Assembly: GCF_040833995.1 (NCBI RefSeq)
Contig: NZ_CP162137.1
Span: forward strand, 1,008,001-1,072,000
DNA from: Leptospira sp. WS58.C1
Lineage (GTDB): Bacteria; Spirochaetota; Leptospiria; Leptospirales; Leptospiraceae
Direction of reading: 5' to 3'
Length of the DNA stretch: 64,000 nucleotides
In this document: positions 1-8,217 of the stretch, piece after piece
How positions within the stretch are numbered: position 1 is the stretch's first letter
Layout of the letters: each line of letters starts with the position of its first letter
Made by a program: the position numbers and the translations under genes
Notes under the pieces: model-generated
Told to the model about the DNA's origin: nothing
What the model saw: the letters and a program-made list of their open reading frames with translations, nothing else
Databases searched by the model: none

Positions 1-101
1 CCACTGCAAGTGCAGCCAAGGCCCTCATTAGAGGAATGATCGAGATGACCGATAAAGGATTTACGATCCGTTCTTTGCAAGAGATCCATAGTTCTAAGTA
101 A
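1..101 (+). CDS. C-terminal end of an unidentified protein (partial)
   Basis: An open frame enters from the left edge (first complete codon at position 3) and ends at TAA 99-101, giving 32 residues that end in SLQEIHSSK. The composition ([13 protein letters not shown], alternating charged and hydrophobic residues) looks like real coding sequence, but 32 residues are too few to name a family. No terminator-like hairpin is visible after the stop, and the next genes lie on the opposite strand, so this gene is convergent with them. Confidence 0.55.
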   Translation, partial: TASAAKALIRGMIEMTDKGFTIRSLQEIHSSK

Positions 102-117
102 GACATAAAATTTCGGT

Positions 118-522
118 TTATTCTAAGGTCCCACCTAAGTTAGAACAATCTGTCGTTGCTGAACTCAGATCCCAGGGCGTGGAGCCCGTACTTAAATAAA
201 TTTTTTTGATTGAGTACCCTTTAACAAGACATGTCGCTACTCTTGTTTGCGGACAAATATCTACATTTGTTGAATTTGGAAAATAGATAGGACAAAGTTT
301 TTTAATAGAACCTAAATACGAACCATCGATAGAAAGTTCATTACAACTAGATGAGTCAGGAGTATCGCAATAAGCGGTATTCGGCATATAATCAATGATA
401 GGATGAGTGGTAGCGGAGCAACATCCTGGAGAGTCATTAGGAAAGGGGGCGGATAAATAGACTCCGATTATCAAGATCATCCCTAATGATAGAAAAAATT
501 TGGATGGAAGTTTGGGGCTCAT
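118..522 (-). CDS. Small Cys-rich secreted protein
   Basis: A 134-residue protein with a basic N-terminus and a hydrophobic segment (about residues 9-24), which looks like a signal peptide or membrane anchor. There is no clear lipobox. The rest holds nine cysteines, with CC and CNEL pairs, and ends in a short C-x-x-L-G-G tail. Its ATG overlaps the stop of the upstream minus-strand gene by 4 nt, so the two are probably translated together. The C-terminal halves of the two proteins share the order Cys, Tyr-rich stretch, Trp, Cys, Gly, which suggests diverged paralogues. I do not recognise a named family. Extracytoplasmic location and disulphides are inferences. Confidence 0.6.
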   Translation of the reverse strand: MSPKLPSKFFLSLGMILIIGVYLSAPFPNDSPGCCSATTHPIIDYMPNTAYCDTPDSSSCNELSIDGSYLGSIKKLCPIYFPNSTNVDICPQTRVATCLVKGYSIKKIYLSTGSTPWDLSSATTDCSNLGGTLE

Positions 523-938
523 ATACTGGAGTAAACTCCTTTTAATTTATTCTCACAATGATCTATTGAAGAGTTTCCATCCCAAGAAACATTATAATAG
601 TATTTTAATCTAAAAAGAGTCGTTTCCTTTAATAAGGAACATTCTGCCGATTTTCCAGTCAGATCACACCGAAAATTGGATTTATAAATCCCTCCTTGAG
701 AATCGCATATGTTTGCATGAACCGATTCAAACATTGCTCCACGGAAATCTATACAATCGTTTTGTAATGTACACGATCCGGAAAAGGGAGGTGTCGGTGG
801 AAAAAGGATTGTGACAAGCAGTTGGGTGAGCGGGTCCGCCGCGGGGGTGCAAGGCAAAGGACATTCACAACCATTCGCAAAGAATAGCCCAAATAAAAAT
901 ATTATGGCTTTCGAATATAATTTCTCTCGGTTTATCAT
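519..938 (-). CDS. Small Cys-rich putative lipoprotein
   Basis: A 139-residue protein read from the ATG at 938. The frame stays open upstream to 1055, but the internal start puts a normal lipoprotein signal directly at the N-terminus: basic MINREKLYSK, a hydrophobic core, then a spirochaetal-type lipobox FANGC with Cys24 as the lipidation site. The mature part is Cys-rich (CECPLPC just after the lipobox). The gene overlaps the downstream minus-strand gene by 4 nt. Spirochaetal lipoboxes are looser than those of E. coli, so lipidation is likely but unproven. Function unknown. Confidence 0.6.
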   Translation of the reverse strand: MINREKLYSKAIIFLFGLFFANGCECPLPCTPAADPLTQLLVTILFPPTPPFSGSCTLQNDCIDFRGAMFESVHANICDSQGGIYKSNFRCDLTGKSAECSLLKETTLFRLKYYYNVSWDGNSSIDHCENKLKGVYSSI

Positions 939-1171
939 GTTTATCAAAAAAACAAGTTTAACGTTAGTTGTTTTTATGTAGCGAACAAGATATTTTTTAA
1001 TGGGACCCTTTCTTTTCATATATCTGTAATAGAACCTCAGGTTTTGTTTATACAAACGGGATAAAAGTGTAAGCGATCCTTTAGTATTCGTTTCTCATGC
1101 AAAGCTGCCAAGATAAGAAGAGTCTTTTGCTTAACTTCTCCAAATATCCTCTATTCTTCGTGCCTTTGCGT

Positions 1172-1284
1172 TATAACGTTTCCGCGGCAGCGATGCGTAG
1201 ATCTTTAGTCCGGGCGAAGCCCGGATGAGCGCGAATGCGCGAAATCGAAGCAGCGCGACCGAGCAAAGCGAGTGGGCCGCCCAG
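1172..1284 (-). repeat. GC-rich dispersed repeat, family R (fragment R3)
   Basis: GC-rich intergenic sequence that, reverse-complemented, nearly matches the left part of the element at 48416-48520. Both run from a GGGCGGC terminus through TCGCGCATTCGCGCTCA and CCGGGC..GCCCGGACTAAAGATCT to CGCATCGCTGCCGC. It contains small nested palindromes (GCGCGAATGCGC, CCGGGCGAAGCCCGG). Only one end of the full element is present. An open frame runs through it (1131-1334, minus) but shows no protein-like character. Confidence 0.75.
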
Positions 1285-1319
1285 GCCTTTTCCTTTATTT
1301 TGCTAATGTATGTTGTATT

Positions 1320-1369
1320 GTTAGGAATTGTCAATAATGAGTCTCAAAATCAATTTGACAATTCCTAAC
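1320..1369. promoter_or_regulatory. 15-bp perfect inverted repeat upstream of small CxxC protein
   Basis: GTTAGGAATTGTCAA at 1320-1334 is exactly repeated in inverse at 1355-1369 (TTGACAATTCCTAAC), separated by 20 bp. The right arm contains TTGACA, a perfect consensus -35 hexamer on the plus strand, 33 nt before the ATG at 1402. It could be an operator, a cruciform or a hairpin. No T-run follows, so a terminator is less likely. Confidence 0.55.
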
Positions 1370-1401
1370 GAAAAAAGAACCTTTTCGGAAAGAGGATATC
1401 T

Positions 1402-1599
1402 ATGGAAGAATACTGCCGCCCGATCCGGATCTCAGAAAGAAGCTATTTCGTCGTGGATCTATGCGCCAATTGCGGACATGTGCACTTACACTTTGAGAAC
1501 GGTTCCCTGAAAATGGATCTTCATAAGTTGGAAGACTTGTACAAAACCGTTCAGGATGCTCACGCATGGATCTTGGAAGAACTTGCTGGGTATAATTGA
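1402..1599 (+). CDS. Small conserved-looking CxxC/HxH protein, unknown function
   Basis: A 65-residue acidic protein whose ATG follows AGAGGA at good spacing. The centre reads DLCANCGHVHLHFENG, with Cys-x-x-Cys followed by His-x-His, a plausible small metal-binding knuckle. The C-terminal half is predicted helical (LHKLEDLYKTVQDAHAWI). The codons and composition look coding. It ends about 120 nt before the flagellar hook operon and is preceded by a long inverted repeat. Overlapping frames at 1328-1510 and 1400-1630 are rejected. I cannot assign a family or role. Confidence 0.65.
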   Translation: MEEYCRPIRISERSYFVVDLCANCGHVHLHFENGSLKMDLHKLEDLYKTVQDAHAWILEELAGYN

Positions 1600-1722
1600 G
1601 GCCAGGAGTTCCTACCCCGCTTTCGCTCAATACGACATAATCCGATAAAGGAAGAAGATAATCTTATAATTCTATCAAGGAAATCTCTGATCTTACGATC
1701 CTTATACTGCAAGGGGCGTGCT

Positions 1723-3201
1723 ATGCAGATCAGAACGGAAGGGCCAGGCAGAGAAGAGGGATATTCATCGGCGGAGCCAAGAGTATCTAACGTTTCCGAA
1801 AAAACTTCCGCTCCTTCCGTAAGTTTTATGGATCTGATGAAGTCCATCCAACTTCGCTCCCAGAAGGTTTTGGAAGAAGGGCAAAAGTCCGAGATCAAAG
1901 AAGAAAGACCTTCCGAAGTGGAAGAGTCCAAAGAGCCTGAATTATTCATAAGATCCGAAGAAGAAGCAGAAGAGGCCAACTCTGCCGAAGAAGAAGAGAA
2001 TGAAAAATTAATTCGTCTTTCTGATAGAAAGGTCCAAAAGGCAGAACGGGAAGAAAGCGATTCGGAACTGGAAGATGAGGTCGACTCCGAACTCGGCTCC
2101 GAAGAATTAGATTCTCCATTTATCACACAGATGAGTGTGTTTTTGGCGGGACTTGAGGCAAAAAAAGAGAAAGAAGTTTCGAGCGCGGCAAACCAAGAAG
2201 AATCCGTATCCTTTAAAAAGATCCAAAAACATATAAAGGAAGAAGCTCCTAAGGCGGAACAAAAAGAAGAAGCGGGAAATGTTTCCGTTCTAAAATCCAG
2301 TCAACCGGAAGAGAAACGTTCTATTAAAGAAACCAAAAAAACTCCGGAAAAAGAAAGTCTGGATGAAGGTTCAAAAAGTTTGGAAGAAGCGCGTAAATTC
2401 TCCAAACCTGCAAACGAAGAAAAGATACTAACCGTATTAAAAGATTCTCATAAAGAAAATTTCATTCCCGAGTCGGAAAACTGGAAGATCACGAGAGAGA
2501 AAAAACAGGAAACTCTTTCTATGGTTTCCAAAAACCAAGCAGCGAAAGCGGCTCAAGTAGAAGAAGCTTCCAAATCGGATACTTCCGGGAAAGGTTCTCA
2601 GAACCAGGACTTCTCCCAAAGAAATGGGAACGAGACCACATTCACTTTGTTAAAAGCGGGTCTCGGGATAGCAGAAAAAAACCAAGAAGTTACCGGACAA
2701 AATTCTAAAACATCCAAATCGAATCCAGGAACGTCCATGGATCGTTCTCAGATGAAGGAAAATTTCCAAAGACTAGTTCAATCGGCAAAATTGAATATAG
2801 TCGAGAACGGAAGATCGGAAGCCACTCTAAGATTGAATCCGAGAGAATTAGGAAGAGTTTCCTTACGTATTACAGTGGAAGACGATAAGGTCCAGGGTAA
2901 AATTTTAGTAGAGTCGGATCAGGTGAGAAAATTATTCGCCGGTGATCTGGAACAACTTCGAAAAGATTTTAAAGAACAAGGATTGGATCTTCAGTCATTG
3001 ATCGTAGAGTCCGAGGATTCCTTACGTATGAGTTGGGATGGGCAGGATTCTTCCCGTTTTTTTGACCAAGAAGGTTGGAGTTTTGAAACTTCCGGTTTTT
3101 CGAATTCTTCCGATTTGGAAGAAGTTCCCGAAATGGACTCTATCGAAAATACGGAATTTGCCGAAAAGAATACTGATAAACGCTTAAACATCTTGGTTTA
3201 A
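1723..3201 (+). CDS. fliK: Flagellar hook-length control protein FliK
   Basis: A 492-residue protein. The long N-terminal part (about 1-340) is low complexity and rich in Glu, Lys and Ser, as is usual for the secreted, disordered half of FliK. Residues about 345-430 match the Flg_hook C-terminal domain, with the typical run [15 protein letters not shown] followed by VQGKILVES and a [16 protein letters not shown] helix. FliK measures hook length and switches export specificity at FlhB. The ATG follows AAGGGGCG. It is the first of three hook genes; flgD starts 10 nt after its stop, supporting an operon. Identity rests on the C-terminal domain plus context. Confidence 0.88.
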   Translation: MQIRTEGPGREEGYSSAEPRVSNVSEKTSAPSVSFMDLMKSIQLRSQKVLEEGQKSEIKEERPSEVEESKEPELFIRSEEEAEEANSAEEEENEKLIRLSDRKVQKAEREESDSELEDEVDSELGSEELDSPFITQMSVFLAGLEAKKEKEVSSAANQEESVSFKKIQKHIKEEAPKAEQKEEAGNVSVLKSSQPEEKRSIKETKKTPEKESLDEGSKSLEEARKFSKPANEEKILTVLKDSHKENFIPESENWKITREKKQETLSMVSKNQAAKAAQVEEASKSDTSGKGSQNQDFSQRNGNETTFTLLKAGLGIAEKNQEVTGQNSKTSKSNPGTSMDRSQMKENFQRLVQSAKLNIVENGRSEATLRLNPRELGRVSLRITVEDDKVQGKILVESDQVRKLFAGDLEQLRKDFKEQGLDLQSLIVESEDSLRMSWDGQDSSRFFDQEGWSFETSGFSNSSDLEEVPEMDSIENTEFAEKNTDKRLNILV

Positions 3202-3211
3202 GGAGAGGATC

Positions 3212-3946
3212 ATGCCGGAAACAAACGCGGTTTCTAACGAAGCTACACGTAGCCGTTATCTCGAAGGAGACAGAAGTTACGATTTAAGGAAGCATTTCGA
3301 TAAATTGGAGAAGGAAGAAAAAAGCGGTCTCCAAGGGATCGAGATACGTTCCACCGCGAAAGCATTAGGAAAAGATGATTTTCTAAAACTATTGATCACT
3401 CAACTTTCTTCTCAAGACCCTACAAACCCGGTTAAAGACCAAGACTTTATCGCGCAAATGGCTCAGTTCTCCTCCTTGGAGCAGATGAATAATATCTCCC
3501 AAGGGATCGGTAAGATGACCAATCGCCAAAGTTTCTCCCTGGTAGGTAAGATCGTATCCGGTCCTGATTTTGTGACCGGAGAGAATGTGGTGGGGACCGC
3601 AGGCGCATTGTTCTTCGACGGAGAAGGTAAATCTTTTGTGAGAGTAAACGGTAGAACCGTAGAGATAGATGCGATCACTTTGATCACAGATCCCGCGATC
3701 ATCAACCAACAAGAAGGACAAACAGGAGCACCTGCTCCGAAAGCTGCGACTCCTTCCGGTTCAGCGGGGGCTTCTCCGAGTGCCGTCGTTGGAACTCCAA
3801 CAACGCAACCGCAGCAAGGTCAACAATTTCAAGAAACATTACAAAATCAGAATATGGGTCCTTCCCAAGATCCCGATTTTGAAAAAACAAGTTCCGGGGC
3901 TCCAGGCTGGAGTTTTCCCGGAAAACCGAACGACAGCAATTATTAA
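3212..3946 (+). CDS. flgD: Flagellar hook assembly scaffold FlgD
   Basis: A 244-residue protein. The N-terminal half has the FlgD signature: [19 protein letters not shown] followed by [20 protein letters not shown]. Residues about 110-175 form the short Tudor/FnIII-like part ([17 protein letters not shown]). The C-terminal tail is rich in Gln, Pro and Gly and looks disordered. FlgD caps the growing hook in the periplasm and is removed when the hook is complete. An RBS (AGGAGAGG) precedes the ATG. It lies 10 nt after fliK and 30 nt before flgE, the usual order in spirochaetal hook operons. Confidence 0.95.
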   Translation: MPETNAVSNEATRSRYLEGDRSYDLRKHFDKLEKEEKSGLQGIEIRSTAKALGKDDFLKLLITQLSSQDPTNPVKDQDFIAQMAQFSSLEQMNNISQGIGKMTNRQSFSLVGKIVSGPDFVTGENVVGTAGALFFDGEGKSFVRVNGRTVEIDAITLITDPAIINQQEGQTGAPAPKAATPSGSAGASPSAVVGTPTTQPQQGQQFQETLQNQNMGPSQDPDFEKTSSGAPGWSFPGKPNDSNY

Positions 3947-3976
3947 TTAAATAGAAAATTTCGAGGTATAAGCGCC

Positions 3977-5371
3977 ATGATGAGATCCCTTTATTCAGGA
4001 GTTTCCGGTTTAAAAAACCACCAAGTGCGGATGGACGTGATCGGTAACAATATTTCCAACGTGAACACCCACGGTTTTAAAACGGAACGTGTCACTTTCC
4101 AAGACATGATCTCCCAAGAGTTGAGAGGTGCTTCCGAGCCGAAGGAAAACATAGGAGGGGTAAACCCGCAACAAGTAGGTCTCGGAGCATTGATCGCTGC
4201 GATCGACAAGATCATGACCCAAGGCGCTTTACAAACCACCGGTAAGAATACCGACGTTGCGATTTCCGGAGAAGGTTTTTTTATCGTAAAAGACGGAGAC
4301 AAACAGTTCTACACCAGAGCGGGCGCATTCAACTTAGATAAGAACGGTTATTATGTAAACCCGGCGAACGGTTTGAAGGTCCAAGGGTGGAATTCCCGCT
4401 TGGATGAAAAAGGGAATAAGTATATCAACTCTTCCGCTTCCATCGAAGATATTATCATTCCGGTATATTCTAAAGAGCCTGCAAGAGCAACTTCCAAAGT
4501 GGATTTCAGATCCAACTTGAATTCATCCGTGCAAGCCGTTCCGCCTGACGCTACCCAAGAAGAGATCACGGCTATGATCAATGATCCGGATCCGAAGGCG
4601 AGAAGAGGACACGTGACTACTATCAAAGTTTTTGACGACCAAGGTGCCGAAAGAGAATTCAAAATGGAATTCTACAAAGTGCGTGAAAACACTTGGAAAG
4701 CAAGGACGTCCTTAACGGATTCCACTCAACTTTCCGTAGATGTGGCTGCCACCGGCGGACAGAATACTCAAATGCCCGGACTCACCGAGCTTGAGTTCGG
4801 ATTCACTCCGGATGGTAAGATCGTTTATGTTTCCGACGGAACCGATGTGATGAACACAGGAAAACTAAGTGCAAAAGTTTCCTTTAAACTTCCCGGAAAT
4901 CCCCAAGTCCAAAGTTTCGACCTGGCTCTAGGCGAGGCTGGAATGGTGGACGGGATCACCCAGTTCTCTTCCGATTTCACAACTAAAGCTGTGAAACAAG
5001 ACGGATATACAATGGGATATCTGGAGTCCTTCTCCATCGATAATTCCGGAACCGTTACCGGTGTTTATTCCAACGGGATCAAACAACCCTTAGCAAGGAT
5101 TGCGACTGCGGTATTTAATAACCCGGCCGGTTTGGATAAAGCGGGAGATACAATGTTCGCATTTTCCAATAACTCCGGAGAGCCGATGATCGGCGAAGCA
5201 GGTATCGCCGGTAGAGGGAAGATTAACGCAGGTCTATTAGAAATGTCGAATGTGGATCTTTCCGATCAGTTTACCGATATGATCGTAACTCAGAGGGGTT
5301 TCCAAGCTAACTCCAGAACGATCACTACCACAGACCAAATGTTACAGGAAGTCCTGGGTCTGAAACGTTAA
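3977..5371 (+). CDS. flgE: Flagellar hook protein FlgE
   Basis: A 464-residue hook protein. The N-terminus [20 protein letters not shown] with [13 protein letters not shown] is the flagellar rod/hook signature, and the C-terminus has [13 protein letters not shown] and [11 protein letters not shown]. The protein contains no cysteine at all. Most spirochaetal FlgE proteins use a conserved Cys for lysinoalanine crosslinking; here that position is Ser179. Lys145, Lys148 and Lys166 are present, matching residue numbers I recall as reported for L. interrogans FlgE. The gene is last in the operon and is followed by a strong terminator. Confidence 0.97.
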   Translation: MMRSLYSGVSGLKNHQVRMDVIGNNISNVNTHGFKTERVTFQDMISQELRGASEPKENIGGVNPQQVGLGALIAAIDKIMTQGALQTTGKNTDVAISGEGFFIVKDGDKQFYTRAGAFNLDKNGYYVNPANGLKVQGWNSRLDEKGNKYINSSASIEDIIIPVYSKEPARATSKVDFRSNLNSSVQAVPPDATQEEITAMINDPDPKARRGHVTTIKVFDDQGAEREFKMEFYKVRENTWKARTSLTDSTQLSVDVAATGGQNTQMPGLTELEFGFTPDGKIVYVSDGTDVMNTGKLSAKVSFKLPGNPQVQSFDLALGEAGMVDGITQFSSDFTTKAVKQDGYTMGYLESFSIDNSGTVTGVYSNGIKQPLARIATAVFNNPAGLDKAGDTMFAFSNNSGEPMIGEAGIAGRGKINAGLLEMSNVDLSDQFTDMIVTQRGFQANSRTITTTDQMLQEVLGLKR

Positions 5372-5404
5372 TCGTTAGATTAGATCTCCTATTCATTTTG
5401 TTTG

Positions 5405-5436
5405 CGCCCGTGGGATTTTTTCCTTCGGGCGTTTTT
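5405..5436 (+). terminator. Rho-independent terminator after flgE
   Basis: CGCCCG (5405-5410) pairs with CGGGCG (5426-5431), and TTTTT follows immediately. It lies 34 nt after the flgE stop and ends the fliK-flgD-flgE operon. Confidence 0.85.
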
Positions 5437-5487
5437 CTTATATAGTCGCGCAGAAACAAGGCGATAGAAGTAGAATTCACCCGGTGG

Positions 5488-5554
5488 TTCGCACGGAGTT
5501 CACAGAGAAAATAACAAATAGATTACTCTGTGATCTTTGTGCGCTCAGTGCGAA
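5488..5554. repeat. Dispersed inverted repeat, family E (copy E1)
   Basis: Begins TTCGCACGGAGTTCACAGAG and ends with the inverted counterpart CTCTGTGATCTTTGTGCGCTCAGTGCGAA, with an AT-rich middle. The same terminal sequence recurs at 48561-48642 and 50931-51045. It has no coding potential. Confidence 0.75.
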
Positions 5555-5661
5555 ATAATTCTCCCTATCGAATTCGAAGCGAAAATCGATATTATTTCAG
5601 ATTGCAGTCTATATACTTTTTTTTCAGTCTGTTTTTTTAATATATACCAGAGACTAAAACA

Positions 5662-8016
5662 GTGAGAGAAAAAAAGAAAAAGACCGGCTTTAAAAAAGGA
5701 TCTGAAGAAAGAGACGGTTGGTTTGGATTTATTTTTTTATCCAATCGGGAAATGTTCCTGGATTGGACCCCGGAGGAAACAGGATCTTTCACTCGACTTT
5801 TTGAATATAGATCCGTAAACGCCGGTACTATTCTCATATCACCCGAAAAAACCTCGGAATGGTTTTATTTTCTTTTGGAAGGAAAGTGCGAAGAATTTAC
5901 GAACGCTTCTTCCGGAGAAGAGTTGATGATACGAAGTCTGGTGCCCGGCTCTCATTTCGGGGAGGCAGGATTTTTTCATTGGAAAGAAGGGAAATTCGGT
6001 ATAAGAGCGGAAACGGACTCCAAACTTTTGAGGATCAGTTCTAAAAATTGGAATAAGTGGGAATCCGAACATTCGGAAACTTCCAAACGTTGGAAGGAAA
6101 GATTAGAGACTAAAAGATTTTTCAGAATGGCTTCCTATGAGCCTAGTCAAAAGGAAATTTTAGGATTTATTTCCAATCTGGAATTACTCTTTCATGTGGA
6201 CCGCAAAAAAATCGGAGAGTTGACTCCGTATTTGAGATGGTTGTATGTTCCAGGTGGGGAAAGGTTGATGCTCCAAGGAGAACCTGGAAATTCACTTTTT
6301 ATCATTTTATCGGGAAGGTTCAGATATACCGTTTCGGACGATCAAGGAAATATTACGGGAGAAGGGGAATTCGCCAAAGGCGATATCATCGGGGAGATGT
6401 CTTTGTTAACGGGAGAACCTCGCTCTGCTTCGGTTTATGCCGTACGTTCCTCTCAGGTGATCCAAATTTCACGTAACGGATTCCGAAAATTTATCTCCGA
6501 ATCTCCCGAAGCTTTATTCCATGTGACTGAAACGATTGCCAGGAGATTGGGAAATCGGAATAAAGAATCCTCTCGATTCGGAAGAAAAGTACATACGATC
6601 GCACTGGTGCCTGTGACGGAAGGATTTCCTCTCCGTGATTTTTCCAATGAACTTTCCAAATCCTTAAAGTCCTTCGGCTCTACATTATCTGTAAACGAGG
6701 ATAAACTTTCCAAATTCCTGAAGGAGAAAAAAATACATCATAAAAATGGAATACGATTCGGGATACCGGACCTTCTCTCCTGGTTTGGAGGATTGGAAAA
6801 AGAATACGACAATGTGGTTTTTGAAGTAGAACCCACAGGAGATCCGCTTTGGGCGGAGACTAGCCTGAGACAGGCGGACCGAATTCTTCTTCTAGCCGAA
6901 ACTGGGCGCCCAATATTGGAAAATTCCTATTCTTGGAACCTGATCCAAGGAGGAAGTCTCGGCGAAACCATGAAAGAGTCCGTAATATACTTGGAGGATT
7001 CTTATACTCGTTGGGAAGAATTAGAAAACATTCTTCATGAATTACCCGGACAAAAACTTATAATGAGAAAGAACAGGGCAGGTGAATTCGATCGTATTGC
7101 AAGAAGATTGGAAAGTAGATCGGTAGGAATCGCACTTTCGGGCGGAGGGGCAAAAGGGTTCGCTCATTTGGGATTACTTAAATCCCTGAGCGAGGCTGGG
7201 ATCCCGATAGATCTGATCGGAGGAACAAGCGCCGGATCCATTATGGCGGGATTATTTGCCATGGGTTATGAGTTCGAGGAATCTCTCCGTTTGATTAAAG
7301 AGGTCTGGATAGAGGCAAAACTGACCAGAGATTATACTCTTCCGTTTGTCTCCATTTTAAGAGGAGTGAAATATTCCAAGGCGATCAAAGAATTTTTCGG
7401 AAATAGAAAAATAGAAACATTATGGATTCCCTTTTTGGCGGTAGCCTGCGATCTAACAAATTCAAAACCGAAAGTGTTCGAACAAGGAGAGGTATGGAAG
7501 GCAATCCGAGCCAGTACTTCCATACCCGGGATCTTTCCTCCATTTTATAACGAAGGAGCTTTGTATGTGGACGGAGGACTTTGGGATAATCTTCCCGGTT
7601 CTCTGGTGAGAAGAAAAGGAGCGGACGTATTGATCTCGGTAGATTTAGGTGCAGGATCCCAACCGAACAAGGACCAAACCTATGGATTATTAGTTGAGTC
7701 CAGATTTCCGGGAGAAGGACCCTCCGCTCTGAAACTTTTGGGAAACCAATTTATGAAAAAGGAAGATAGATATTCATTCCCTCATATAGGCGAGCTGTTC
7801 ATGAGGTCCATGTTATTGTCCAGCCGAAACAATCTTTTAAAAACGAAAGAAACTTCCGATATATTCGTGGAGTTGCCTGTTCGGGATTTTTCCACCTTCG
7901 ATTGGGATGAATACGAAAGATTGTATGAGATAGGCTATGAACATTCTCAAAAATTTGTAAAGGATTGGGGAAAGATCATTAAGGACAAAGTATATTCCGA
8001 AAGGAAAAAAAATTAG
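5662..8016 (+). CDS. Patatin-like phospholipase with two cyclic-nucleotide-binding domains
   Basis: A 784-residue protein built like the neuropathy-target-esterase (NTE) family. Two cNMP-binding folds lie at about 28-145 and 180-300 (the second has GDIIGEMSLLTGEPRSASVYA). A middle segment (about 310-480) resembles the Rossmann-like insert of bacterial NTE relatives. The patatin domain is at about 490-690, with oxyanion GGGAKG, nucleophile GTSAG and the DGG of the Ser-Asp dyad in VDGGLWDN. It probably hydrolyses phospholipid or lysophospholipid at a membrane. The GTG start at 5662 has a poor RBS; ATG at 5752 is an alternative. It stands alone between repeat E1 and the HD-GYP gene. Confidence 0.9.
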   Translation: MREKKKKTGFKKGSEERDGWFGFIFLSNREMFLDWTPEETGSFTRLFEYRSVNAGTILISPEKTSEWFYFLLEGKCEEFTNASSGEELMIRSLVPGSHFGEAGFFHWKEGKFGIRAETDSKLLRISSKNWNKWESEHSETSKRWKERLETKRFFRMASYEPSQKEILGFISNLELLFHVDRKKIGELTPYLRWLYVPGGERLMLQGEPGNSLFIILSGRFRYTVSDDQGNITGEGEFAKGDIIGEMSLLTGEPRSASVYAVRSSQVIQISRNGFRKFISESPEALFHVTETIARRLGNRNKESSRFGRKVHTIALVPVTEGFPLRDFSNELSKSLKSFGSTLSVNEDKLSKFLKEKKIHHKNGIRFGIPDLLSWFGGLEKEYDNVVFEVEPTGDPLWAETSLRQADRILLLAETGRPILENSYSWNLIQGGSLGETMKESVIYLEDSYTRWEELENILHELPGQKLIMRKNRAGEFDRIARRLESRSVGIALSGGGAKGFAHLGLLKSLSEAGIPIDLIGGTSAGSIMAGLFAMGYEFEESLRLIKEVWIEAKLTRDYTLPFVSILRGVKYSKAIKEFFGNRKIETLWIPFLAVACDLTNSKPKVFEQGEVWKAIRASTSIPGIFPPFYNEGALYVDGGLWDNLPGSLVRRKGADVLISVDLGAGSQPNKDQTYGLLVESRFPGEGPSALKLLGNQFMKKEDRYSFPHIGELFMRSMLLSSRNNLLKTKETSDIFVELPVRDFSTFDWDEYERLYEIGYEHSQKFVKDWGKIIKDKVYSERKKN

Positions 8017-8217
8017 ATCGATCTATTGCAGGATCCTTAAATTAAAATATGACCATATGATAAAATTCGACTTTAGATCCGTCTTATGGATGAGCTATGA
8101 GGTTTGGTCTTTTTTTGTTTAAGCCAAACGGCCGTTTTTCGAAGGATATCCAAGGCCAAAACTTGGAAAAAACTCCTTTTCACGATTCTAAAAGAAGCTT
8201 AGGATGGGTTAATCGGG

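Noticed and set aside
1641..1648. TCCGATAA, like the -10 of a sigma-28 flagellar promoter, upstream of fliK
   Set aside because: No matching TAAA-type -35 at the right distance, so it may be chance.
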